9,000 nt of DNA from Chloroflexaceae bacterium (GCA_026417815.1 JAOACN010000655.1:1-9000); one strand, 5' to 3'; positions 1-5,420 are shown, counted from the stretch's first letter. Notes: generated from the letters alone by a model not told the origin. A program made the numbers and translations.

Positions 1-591
1 GGTCACCACCGTACCGAAACCGCCGATGGTAAAGGCCCGATCCACCGGCAGGCGCGGCGCGCCGCGCGCGGCCGCGCGCGCAGGGGGGGCGTCGAGCACG
101 CGGGCCAGCGTCGCCAGGAGCGTATCAAGGCCCTGCCCGGTGCGCGCCGAAACGGCGACGATCGGCGCGTCTTCGAGGCTGGTATCTTTCAGGCGAGCGC
201 GCACCTCTTCCTCGACCAGCGCCAGCCACTCCACGTCCACCAGGTCGGCTTTGGTCAGCACGACTACGCCGTGACGCACCTCGAGCAGATCGAGGATGGC
301 GAGGTGCTCAACGGTTTGCGGCATCACCGCCTCGTCGGCGGCGATAACCAGCAACGCCGCGTCGAGGCCGCCCACACCCGCCAGCATGTTCTTGATGAAC
401 CGCTCGTGACCGGGCACATCGATCAGGCTGACGTTGCGCCCGGAGGGCAAGGTCAGCCAGGCGAAGCCGAGATCGATGGTCATCTCCCGGCGCTGCTCCT
501 CCTCCCAGCGGTCGGGATCGATGCCGGTCAACGCCTTGACCAGGGTTGACTTCCCGTGGTCCACATGACCAGCCGTGCCAACGACGTACAT
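1..591 (-). CDS. selB: SelB-type selenocysteine-specific elongation factor, N-terminal part (runs off the left edge)
   Basis: The minus strand is open from an ATG at 591 to the window edge (197 codons, no stop). SelB is a GTPase that carries selenocysteyl-tRNA to the ribosome at recoded UGA codons. The full GTPase domain is visible: G1 GHVDHGKS (residues 8-15), switch I EMTIDLGFAWL (36-46), G3 DVPGHERFIKNMLAG (58-72), G4 TKAD (113-116) and G5 SAR (148-150). The start of domain II follows (LPVDRAFTIGGFGTVVT, 181-197). TIDLGFA is typical of SelB and differs from the EF-Tu form. The linker at residues 167-180 is an Ala/Arg/Pro run encoded by an almost pure GC tract at about 50-80. A GAGG lies 5 nt upstream of the ATG. 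Domains II-III and the RNA-binding winged helices are outside the window. The gene is divergent from rph. The family is certain. Whether the organism actually uses selenocysteine cannot be seen here. Confidence 0.93.
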   Translation of the reverse strand, partial: MYVVGTAGHVDHGKSTLVKALTGIDPDRWEEEQRREMTIDLGFAWLTLPSGRNVSLIDVPGHERFIKNMLAGVGGLDAALLVIAADEAVMPQTVEHLAILDLLEVRHGVVVLTKADLVDVEWLALVEEEVRARLKDTSLEDAPIVAVSARTGQGLDTLLATLARVLDAPPARAAARGAPRLPVDRAFTIGGFGTVVT

Positions 592-617
592 ACGCGCCTC
601 ATTGCTGCTAGAACATT

Positions 618-706
618 GGGGAAACCGGGTTTCCCCGGGCCCCTACCCGTAGGAGAGCGGCGGCTCCGCCGCAGGTCAGACGGGGGCGGGGAAACCCGGT
701 TTCCCC
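618..706. repeat. Bipartite palindromic element, copy A (family I pair)
   Basis: Two perfect 19-nt palindromes lie at 618-636 (GGGGAAACCGGGTTTCCCC) and 688-706 (GGGGAAACCCGGTTTCCCC). Each has 9-bp arms and a single central base. The 51-nt spacer between them contains CCCGTAG starting 10 nt after the first palindrome ends, a small GC hairpin at 657-672 (GCGGCG/CGCCGC), and GACGGG starting 9 nt before the second palindrome. The same motifs at the same offsets occur in the pair at 2836-2922, so this is a recurring element and not chance. It fills most of the gap between the divergent selB and rph starts. No protein is encoded in it. Confidence 0.85.
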
Positions 707-707
707 G

Positions 708-732
708 CGCCCCTGCCGGGAGGGGCGGTTTT
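708..732 (+). terminator. Terminator-like hairpin upstream of rph
   Basis: A perfect 7-bp stem CGCCCCT (708-714) / AGGGGCG (721-727) with a 6-nt loop is followed by GTTTT. This has the form of a weak intrinsic terminator on the plus strand, but no plus-strand gene lies upstream of it. It may instead be the tail of the adjacent palindromic element, or it may block read-through into rph. The structure is seen directly. Terminator function is inferred. Confidence 0.4.
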
Positions 733-748
733 CCATCGCCTCTATGGC

Positions 749-778
749 TTGTCCAAAGTGAAAAGCCCATGCTATGAT
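749..778 (+). promoter_or_regulatory. Sigma-70-type promoter for rph
   Basis: A -35-like TTGTCC (749-754) and a -10-like TATGAT (773-778) are separated by 18 nt. A TG dinucleotide one base before the -10 makes an extended -10 (TGCTATGAT). Initiation would fall near 785, leaving a leader of about 20 nt that contains the AGGAG ribosome site of rph. The stretch is markedly more AT-rich than its surroundings. Confidence 0.6.
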
Positions 779-804
779 ACAGCCACGCACGCCAGGAGCA
801 AGCC

Positions 805-1518
805 ATGGTACGCCAGGATGGGCGCCGGCCGGATCAGTTGCGTCCCGTAGAAATTATCCCCAACGCGGCCCCCTATGCCGAAGGATCGGCGCTGATCATC
901 TGCGGCGACACCAGGGTCCTGTGCGCCGCCAGTGTCGAAGAGAGCATCCCGGCCTGGCTGCGGGGCCAGGGGCGCGGATGGGTAACTGCCGAGTACGCCC
1001 TGCTGCCACGTTCCACCCTGACCCGCACACGACGCGAGCGCAGCGGGGCCAGCGGGCGCACCCAGGAGATCCAGCGGCTGATCGGGCGCTCCCTGCGCGC
1101 CGCCGTGGCGCTGGAGGAACTCGGCGAACGGCTGATCACCGTTGACTGCGACGTGCTGCAGGCCGACGGGGGCACCCGCACCGCAGCGATCACCGGCGGC
1201 TACGTCGCGCTGGCCCTGGCCTGCAGGCGCCTGGTTGTCGGGGGACTTGTGGCCCGCTCGCCGGTGATCCGCGCCGTGGCCGCAGTGAGCGTGGGCAGCG
1301 TTGACGGCGATCTGCTCCTCGATCTCGATTATAGCGAGGATAGTCGCGCCGATATGGACTGCAACGTGGTCATGACCGACAGCGGCGAGTTTGTTGAGGT
1401 GCAGGGTACTGCCGAGGGAACGCCGATCTCCCGGCAGCGCCTCAACGCCCTGGTCGATCTCGCCGTGGCGGGCATCGGCGAACTGCTGGCGATCCAACGG
1501 CGCGTGCTGGGGTTGTAG
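805..1518 (+). CDS. rph: Ribonuclease PH
   Basis: A 237-residue protein of normal length for RNase PH, a phosphate-dependent 3'-to-5' exoribonuclease that trims tRNA precursor 3' ends in the cytoplasm as a hexamer. The family motifs appear in order: GDTRVLCAASVEE (residues 34-46), GRGWVTAEYALLPRST (56-71), the substrate/phosphate-binding stretch GRTQEIQRLIGRSLR (84-98), DCDVLQADGGTRTAAITG (114-131), the acidic DLDYSED region (173-179), and VEVQGTAEG (197-205). The ATG at 805 has AGGAG (794-798) six bases upstream and the family's usual N-terminus (DGRRPDQLRPV), so the start is secure. It appears to have its own promoter at 749-778. rph is often followed by the nucleotide-pool enzyme gene rdgB, but here a TPR gene follows after a repeat-bearing gap of 80 nt. 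No key residue appears to be missing. Confidence 0.97.
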   Translation: MVRQDGRRPDQLRPVEIIPNAAPYAEGSALIICGDTRVLCAASVEESIPAWLRGQGRGWVTAEYALLPRSTLTRTRRERSGASGRTQEIQRLIGRSLRAAVALEELGERLITVDCDVLQADGGTRTAAITGGYVALALACRRLVVGGLVARSPVIRAVAAVSVGSVDGDLLLDLDYSEDSRADMDCNVVMTDSGEFVEVQGTAEGTPISRQRLNALVDLAVAGIGELLAIQRRVLGL

Positions 1519-1537
1519 CGCAACCTGTCAGGTTGCG
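1519..1537. repeat. Family II palindrome, copy 1
   Basis: A perfect 19-nt palindrome, CGCAACCTGTCAGGTTGCG, with 9-bp arms around one central T. It starts at the base directly after the rph stop codon. Its outer 7-bp arms (CGCAACC/GGTTGCG) recur at 2953-2971 and, with one mismatch, at 3094-3112. No T-run follows, so it is not a standard terminator, though it could protect the rph transcript 3' end. Confidence 0.7.
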
Positions 1538-1545
1538 GGCGCACC

Positions 1546-1564
1546 GGAACAACCTGGTTTCCCC
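1546..1564. repeat. Degenerate family I palindrome
   Basis: GGAACAACCTGGTTTCCCC aligns over its full 19 nt with the family I repeat. The right arm is intact. The left arm has three unpaired positions and keeps the AACC-T-GGTT core. The bases after it (TCCCGGCC) resemble those that follow the other family I copies. It lies between the rph stop and the ribosome site of the TPR gene. Confidence 0.5.
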
Positions 1565-1598
1565 GCGTCCCGGCCTATCGGAACCGCAGGAACGAGCG

Positions 1599-2831
1599 AT
1601 GAACAAACGGCACAACCGCTCCGAAGCGCTGCGCCACCTTCAGCTCGGAATGGCCCTGGAACGGGCCAACCGGTTTGATGAAGCCGTTGCCCATTACCGC
1701 CAGGCCATCGCCGCCGATCCGCTGCAACCCGAGGCCCACAACGCCCTCGGCTTCTACTACCAGCGCGCGGGGCTTTTCGCCAAAGCCGTTGAGGAGTTTC
1801 GCCAGGTTGCCAGTCTCGAGGGTAGCTTCCTGGCCTATTTCAACCTCGGCTACGTGCTGGTTGAGCTCGAACGCTACGACGAGGCCCTCGACGCCTTCGA
1901 GCACTGCCTCAAACTCGCCCCTGATGATCCGGCGGCCCACTTCGAACTGGCGCTGATCCACCTCGCGCGCAACGACTACGCCCGGGCGCTGGCCCATCTC
2001 GACCTGCCGTTGCAGAACTACCCGCAGGATTGGGAGGTGCATAACCTGCACGGCCGCTGCCTGCTTGGCCTGCGTCGCTACGACGAGGCCACCGCCGCCT
2101 TCGGGCGCGCCCTGTTGCTGGCTCATTCGCCGGCGGCAATGGCCGAGGTGGTTGATAACCTCAACAGCGTCGAGCGCCACCGCGAGTTTCGCAGCCTGGC
2201 CAACATCAAGGATCAGTTGTATGCCGAAGACGGCGTGATCTACCTCGGCTCTACCGGCGACGATGGGTTGCAACTCCGCGAGACCCAGGATTACCACTTT
2301 TCCTATTCCAACATCGGCACCACCCTGCAACGCCTGATCGCCCTGGTCGCCAGCACCGACTGGCGCTTCAGCGCCGTCGTCGCCGCCGATGGCCTTGCCC
2401 GGCCGCTGGCGGTCGCGCTCGCCGAATTGCTCCCGATCCCGCTCCGCAGCGCCGAAGAACTCACCGCCGCTGACCGGGCGCTGCTGGTCTTCGCCGTGGC
2501 CCGCGAAGTCGAACTGCTCCTGCTCAGCGTCGAACGACTGCCCTGTGCCGTCACCGCCTTCTGCCTGGGTCTCAACTGGACCCGCCACACCAGAGTGTTG
2601 CCCGACGTGGTCGGCATTGCCGCCCGCGGGGCCTGCAGCGTGCCCTGGGAAGCCACGCTGCGGCGGCTGCGGGCCGAAGGCGCGCCGCAATCAGCGATCG
2701 CCGCCTGCGTCGCCGAGGCCGCCGCGGCCATCATCACCGCCGTGCGCGAAACGCCCCTCGATACCAATCTCCCCCGCCAGATCCGCTACTACACCCGCAC
2801 CCACCGCCGTGTGAACATCGGCAATCGCTGA
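1599..2831 (+). CDS. TPR-repeat protein with unassigned C-terminal domain
   Basis: A 410-residue soluble protein without a signal peptide or membrane segment. Five tandem tetratricopeptide repeats cover roughly residues 8-41, 44-75, 77-110, 111-144 and 145-178. Each carries the usual pattern (for example LGMALERANRFDEAVAHYRQ, then NLGYVLVELERYDEALDAFE). TPR arrays bind partner proteins. Residues ~195-410 form a separate domain that I do not recognise. It contains beta-alpha-like stretches (FSAVVAADGLARPLAVALAE 257-276, RALLVFAVA 293-301, VLPDVVGIAARG 333-344). The start was set at ATG 1599, which has AGGAA six bases upstream. A longer reading from a TTG at 1533 would begin inside a palindromic repeat and is less likely. 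It may be co-transcribed with rph 80 nt upstream. The TPR part is certain; the function is unknown. Confidence 0.88.
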   Translation: MNKRHNRSEALRHLQLGMALERANRFDEAVAHYRQAIAADPLQPEAHNALGFYYQRAGLFAKAVEEFRQVASLEGSFLAYFNLGYVLVELERYDEALDAFEHCLKLAPDDPAAHFELALIHLARNDYARALAHLDLPLQNYPQDWEVHNLHGRCLLGLRRYDEATAAFGRALLLAHSPAAMAEVVDNLNSVERHREFRSLANIKDQLYAEDGVIYLGSTGDDGLQLRETQDYHFSYSNIGTTLQRLIALVASTDWRFSAVVAADGLARPLAVALAELLPIPLRSAEELTAADRALLVFAVAREVELLLLSVERLPCAVTAFCLGLNWTRHTRVLPDVVGIAARGACSVPWEATLRRLRAEGAPQSAIAACVAEAAAAIITAVRETPLDTNLPRQIRYYTRTHRRVNIGNR

Positions 2832-2835
2832 GATT

Positions 2836-2922
2836 GGGGAAGCCAGGCTTCCCCACACTCCGGCCCGTAGAAGTCTTCCGGCGTACCCGCCCCGGACGGG
2901 CATGGGGAAACTAGTCTTCCCC
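2836..2922. repeat. Bipartite palindromic element, copy B (family I pair)
   Basis: The first palindrome at 2836-2854 (GGGGAAGCCAGGCTTCCCC) is perfect, with 9-bp arms. Compared with other copies both arms changed together (A to G on the left, T to C on the right). The second, at 2904-2922 (GGGGAAACTAGTCTTCCCC), keeps outer arms that extend to ATGGGGAA/TTCCCCAT but has lost inner pairing. The spacer of 49 nt has CCCGTAG 10 nt after the first palindrome and GACGGG 9 nt before the second, exactly as in the 618-706 copy. It starts 5 nt after the TPR stop codon. Confidence 0.82.
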
Positions 2923-2952
2923 ATACCGCTACCCGTCTGCGAACAATGGTAG

Positions 2953-2971
2953 CGCAACCCTGCGGGTTGCG
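2953..2971. repeat. Family II palindrome, copy 2
   Basis: CGCAACC-CTGCG-GGTTGCG, 19 nt. It forms a stem of 9 bp with loop TGC when the flanking G2952 and C2972 are included. It matches the outer arms of the copy directly after rph and differs in the central five bases. It lies in the 351-nt gap between the TPR gene and the UvdE-like gene, upstream of the possible promoter at 2989-3017. Confidence 0.65.
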
Positions 2972-2988
2972 CGCTCAGAAGCATGAGG

Positions 2989-3017
2989 TTGCAGGATACA
3001 CGTTTTCGTGTTAGCAT
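2989..3017 (+). promoter_or_regulatory. Possible promoter with internal inverted repeat, upstream of the UvdE-like gene
   Basis: A weak -35-like TTGCAG (2989-2994) and a -10-like TAGCAT (3012-3017) are 17 nt apart. Filling that spacer is an inverted repeat, ACACG-TTTT-CGTGT (2998-3011). A protein bound there would block polymerase, so it is a plausible operator. If this is the promoter, the leader would be about 160 nt. Both hexamers are poor matches, so confidence is low. Within the 351-nt gap this is the only AT-containing stretch that looks promoter-like. Confidence 0.3.
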
Positions 3018-3053
3018 GCACCGGCGCAGACCTGAAGTGAAGGTAGGCGCCTC

Positions 3054-3112
3054 GGGTTGCCCCACGCCCCGACCCGTCCGAAAACCGACGTGGCCCAACC
3101 CTCCAGGTTGCG
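3054..3112 (+). repeat. Leader inverted repeat and degenerate family II copy before the UvdE-like gene
   Basis: GGGTTGCCCCACG (3054-3066) can pair with CGTGGCCCAACCC (3089-3101) as 6 bp plus 5 bp around a 2x2 mismatch, closing a 22-nt loop. The right arm overlaps a third family II copy at 3094-3112 (CCCAACC-CTCCA-GGTTGCG, one arm mismatch). The two pairings compete for the same bases. Either could form in the RNA leader. No known riboswitch was recognised. Confidence 0.4.
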
Positions 3113-3182
3113 CGCAAGGTGTGGGCGAGCCCGGCCCTCCCAGAAACATGCCCGTGTATCCTGTCATCGTCAGAGGTCACCG

Positions 3183-4118
3183 ATGATCCGCCTGGGCTTC
3201 GGCGGGCGCATGGTTGGGCAGCCTGAAGCAACCGGGCCCGAACCAGGGGGGACGGCCATGCATCTGAGCCTGACCCTCGCCCGCCTGGGCGACACCCTCA
3301 CCTGGCTCGAACGGCTTGGCGTGCGCTACTACCGCCCCGGGCTGGCGCTCGATATGCGCGAGATCCACGCTCAACTCGCGGAGTGCGCGGCGCTCCTGGA
3401 CGTGCTGGCGGAGCGCCTCGCCGCGGCCGGGGTACGCCTCTGCTGCCACCTGGCGCCGGGGCTCGACCTGGGCGCGCCCGATGACGTCGCGGCGGCCAGG
3501 GCGCTGGCGGAGGTCGAGGCATACGCGGCGCTGCTCGCGGCCCTCGACGCGCGGCGGGCGCCCGGCCCGCCGGAAGGCATTCTGGTCGCTCATCTCAGCT
3601 CGGCGGCCGCCGACGAACGGGCCGGCGCGCGCTTCGCGGCCCGCTACGCCGCCCTCTCGCCCCGGGCAAGGGCGCGCCTGGCGCTGGAACACGGCCACGC
3701 CGGGCCGAGCCTGGGGCGCCTCCTGGCGGTGCATCAACGCTGCGGAGTACCTGTCGTCTTCGACACGTTGCACTGGGAACTGCATAACCCCGAGGGGCTA
3801 CCGCTGCCCCTGGCCCTGGGCCTGGCCCTGGCCACCTGGCCTCACGGTCTACGGCCCGAGGTGCACCTCAGCAGCCAGCGGAGCGAGGCGCACGTGCTGC
3901 CAGCGCGCCCGCCCGCCCCCGCGCGCGTCTTGCCGCCCCGCCCCGGCCAGCACGCCGATTTCGTCGCCATCGGCGACCTCGAACGCCTGCTGCGCGCCGC
4001 TGCCGGGCTGCCGCCGTTTGACCTGATGATTGAGGCCCGGGGCGGTGAACTGGCGTTGCTGCGCCTGCGCGCCGAAATCAGCCGTCACGCGCCTGCCCTG
4101 GCCCGCATGCTTGGGTAA
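3183..4118 (+). CDS. uvsE: Divergent UvdE/UvsE-like TIM-barrel endonuclease
   Basis: A 311-residue protein starting at ATG 3183, with GAGGT 5 nt upstream. A longer reading from TTG 3057 would translate repeat DNA and is rejected. UvdE enzymes nick DNA 5' to UV photoproducts using a metal cluster in a TIM barrel. The family pattern is present: MIRLGFGGRMVG at the start, then LARLGDTLTWLERLGVRYYR (33-51), and likely metal ligands H89, H137 (ILVAHLSS), E169 (LALEHGH), D194 and H197 (VVFDTLHWEL), H228 (EVHLSSQR), H257/D259 and E284 (MIEARGGELALLRLR). Spacings H137-E169-D194-H197 (32, 25, 3) equal those I recall for the Thermus enzyme. Oddities: the lysine two residues before the last His, carboxylated in Thermus, is E226; the lesion-probing Gln-Tyr after the first His is replaced by P92-G93; the N-terminal Tyr is F6. 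Fold assignment is good, but activity on UV lesions is uncertain. Confidence 0.75.
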   Translation: MIRLGFGGRMVGQPEATGPEPGGTAMHLSLTLARLGDTLTWLERLGVRYYRPGLALDMREIHAQLAECAALLDVLAERLAAAGVRLCCHLAPGLDLGAPDDVAAARALAEVEAYAALLAALDARRAPGPPEGILVAHLSSAAADERAGARFAARYAALSPRARARLALEHGHAGPSLGRLLAVHQRCGVPVVFDTLHWELHNPEGLPLPLALGLALATWPHGLRPEVHLSSQRSEAHVLPARPPAPARVLPPRPGQHADFVAIGDLERLLRAAAGLPPFDLMIEARGGELALLRLRAEISRHAPALARMLG

Positions 4119-4127
4119 GGGCCTATC

Positions 4128-4203
4128 CGGATAACCAGGGTATCCGATTTCTTTCTGGGAGGGCTGCGCCCTCCCAGATCCTCCCCGCGCGGGGCCGCGG
4201 TCC
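4128..4203. repeat. Composite palindrome module, copy A (families III and IV)
   Basis: Starting 9 nt after the stop codon of the UvdE-like gene: first a 19-nt near-palindrome CGGATAACCAGGGTATCCG (4128-4146, one mismatch); then, after 7 nt, a perfect hairpin with 11-bp arms TCTGGGAGGGC/GCCCTCCCAGA and loop TGC (4154-4178); then CCCCGCGCGGGG within a GC-rich tail to about 4203. The same order and spacing recurs at 6162-6230 after the SCO gene. There is no T-run, so it is not a canonical terminator, though the 11-bp hairpin may stop polymerase or protect the mRNA end. Confidence 0.75.
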
Positions 4204-4229
4204 CACCCCGGTACGGCGATGCCGCACCG

Positions 4230-4238
4230 TGCTATAAT
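4230..4238 (+). promoter_or_regulatory. Extended -10 promoter of the prolyl isomerase gene
   Basis: TGCTATAAT contains a consensus -10 (TATAAT at 4233-4238) with the TG of an extended -10. No good -35 is visible in the GC-rich, repeat-derived DNA upstream, as is usual for extended -10 promoters. Initiation would be near 4245, giving a leader of about 47 nt. The rph promoter has the same TGCTATNAT form. Confidence 0.65.
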
Positions 4239-4291
4239 GCAGCCGCTTTGTTGCATTCGGGCTTCGCCTGTCTGGCATAGTGAGGACACCC

Positions 4292-5107
4292 GTGAGCCAG
4301 TCTCGTCCCAAAGGTAAAACCACTCCCTCCCCGGCCAGCCCTGTGCCGGGCATCATTTCCGCGGTGGTCGTGCTGCTGATCCTCGGTCTCATCGCCGGCC
4401 TGCTCATCAGTCGCGCGCAGACGCCCGGAGCCACCGCGCCCACCGCCGCGCCTACCGGCGCACCTGCCACCGCGCCCACCGCCGCGCCCGCCACCGCCCC
4501 TACCGGCGCACCTGCCGCCGCGCCCACCGCCGCGCCCGCCACCGCGCCCACCGCTGCGCCGGCGCCGGGCGCCCTGCCCACGGCCACCACCTACACCTTC
4601 AGCGCGCCTCCGCCAATGACGATCGACCCCGCCCGGCGCTACGAGGCGACGATCCTCACCCCCCGCGGCGAGATTGTCATCGAACTGCTGCCCGAGATCG
4701 CTCCGCAAACGGTCAACAACTTCGTGTTCCTGGCCCGCAACAACTTCTACAATGGCCTCACCTGGCACCGCGTGCTGCCCAACTTCATGGCTCAGGGCGG
4801 CGACCCCCTCGGTGACGGCACCGGCGGCCCCGGCTACAGCATCCCCGCCGAGTTCACCGATACGCTGGCCTTCGACCGGCCGGGCATCGTCGCCATGGCC
4901 CGCTCCGCTGATCCCGACAGCGCCGGTTCGCAGTTCTTCATCACTACCGGCCCGGCCGAGTGGCTCAACGGGCAGTATACGATCTTCGGTCGGGTGATCA
5001 AGGGCCAGGAGATCGTGGACGGCATCCCCCTGCGCGATCCGCAGAATCCCGCCGATCTTTCCCGTCCCGGCGAGACCATCCTGGGGATTACGATCAGTGA
5101 GTCGTAG
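4292..5107 (+). CDS. Membrane-anchored cyclophilin-type peptidyl-prolyl cis-trans isomerase
   Basis: A 271-residue protein that catalyses proline cis-trans isomerisation in protein folding, probably outside the cytoplasmic membrane. It has a basic N-terminus (SRPKGK), one membrane segment (about residues 20-40, no lipobox), an Ala/Pro/Thr linker (48-100), then a cyclophilin domain (about 117-270). The active-site stretch WHRVLPNFMAQGGD (158-171) carries catalytic R160 and binding residues F165, M166 and Q168. SAGSQFFIT (210-218) supplies Q214 and F216, and LNGQYTIFGRV (225-235) closes the pocket. The positions usually held by Trp/Leu and His in the human enzyme are L225 and Y229. GTG 4292 is preferred because GAGGA (4282-4286) lies 5 nt before it. 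GTG 4280 would add four residues and use up that site. A strong extended -10 promoter precedes it, suggesting an independent unit. Substrates are unknown; periplasm-like localisation next to oxidase genes is only suggestive. Confidence 0.92.
   Translation: MSQSRPKGKTTPSPASPVPGIISAVVVLLILGLIAGLLISRAQTPGATAPTAAPTGAPATAPTAAPATAPTGAPAAAPTAAPATAPTAAPAPGALPTATTYTFSAPPPMTIDPARRYEATILTPRGEIVIELLPEIAPQTVNNFVFLARNNFYNGLTWHRVLPNFMAQGGDPLGDGTGGPGYSIPAEFTDTLAFDRPGIVAMARSADPDSAGSQFFITTGPAEWLNGQYTIFGRVIKGQEIVDGIPLRDPQNPADLSRPGETILGITISES
4433..4564 (+). repeat. Tandem repeat encoding the Ala/Pro/Thr linker of the prolyl isomerase
   Basis: The linker has an eight-residue period (24 nt) of the form A-P-T-A/G-A-P-A-T/A, about five units. 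There is a higher-order period of 48 nt: the 18-mer CCTACCGGCGCACCTGCC occurs exactly at 4451-4468 and 4499-4516. Such repeats can expand or contract in units of whole codons. The linker holds the catalytic domain away from the membrane. Confidence 0.8.
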
Positions 5108-5420
5108 CCGTCCCCATGGTGTTGTTCCGGGATGACCACCATGACTTTGTCCTCGGAAGAACACGGTACAGAGCGATAACCACCAGGATTCGGAATGACT
5201 CACGACCGGGGTCCGGGGCTTGCCCCGGGCCTTTGCACAGGCCCTGCCTGCCCGCGCCCCTATGGGTGGCGCGGGCAAACCTTCTCTCCCCATCTTTCAC
5301 CCGCTTCGTGATAGGAAGTTAACGCATCACTATCCCTGGTTGCCGGGGCTTTACCGTGTTGCTTTCGCTCCCAAAATATACTCTAGCCTGTAACTTGTTC
5401 CCGCGATCACAAGTAATCCT
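5108..5420. other. 313-nt gap with GC hairpins and an AT-rich segment
   Basis: No gene could be supported here. Three inverted repeats were seen. CCGGGG-CTTG-CCCCGG is at 5213-5228. GGGCCT-TTGCAC-AGGCCC is at 5227-5244 and shares two bases with the first, so both cannot form fully at once. GCCCGCGCC (5250-5258) / GGCGCGGGC (5268-5276) is a perfect 9-bp stem with a 9-nt loop. None is followed by a T-run. These do not match the four repeat families found elsewhere. From about 5300 the DNA becomes less GC-rich towards the SCO gene and holds a possible -10 element. Confidence 0.5.
5377..5382 (+). promoter_or_regulatory. Possible -10 element for the SCO gene
   Basis: TATACT in an AT-rich run is a good -10 match, placing initiation near 5389, about 32 nt before the ATG. 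No -35 at a standard distance was found: TTGCTT at 5359 is only 12 nt upstream and TTACCG at 5351 is 20 nt upstream. It may need an activator, or it may not be a promoter. Confidence 0.3.

Noticed and set aside
618..706. CRISPR array
   Set aside because: Only two repeat units about 50 nt apart, the repeats are too short, and the spacer sequence is partly shared with another locus.
592..804. tRNA-Sec (selC) beside selB
   Set aside because: The paired segments are simple palindromes. No cloverleaf with a UCA anticodon or T-loop could be found.
772..1497. Long minus-strand open frame opposite rph
   Set aside because: It is a shadow of rph in GC-rich DNA with no recognisable motif, and the plus strand encodes a full RNase PH.
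1533..1598. Longer TPR protein starting at TTG 1533
   Set aside because: The added 22 codons cover a family II arm and a family I palindrome, and ATG 1599 has a well-spaced AGGAA.
1575..2690. Minus-strand open frame of 371 codons opposite the TPR gene
   Set aside because: The TPR repeats on the plus strand are clear. The reverse frame is low-complexity Gly/Val/Glu-rich with no family pattern.
2940..2953. LexA/SOS-type box upstream of the UvdE-like gene
   Set aside because: CGAACAATGGTAGC matches the Gram-positive-type LexA consensus in the left half only. The right half lacks the needed bases.
3057..3182. Longer UvdE-like protein starting at TTG 3057
   Set aside because: The added 42 residues are Arg/Pro-rich and derived from repeat DNA. 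The family N-terminus (MIRLGF) begins at ATG 3183 after GAGGT.
5116..5322. 68-codon plus-strand frame in the isomerase-SCO gap
   Set aside because: No ribosome site, no recognisable motif, and it crosses three hairpins.
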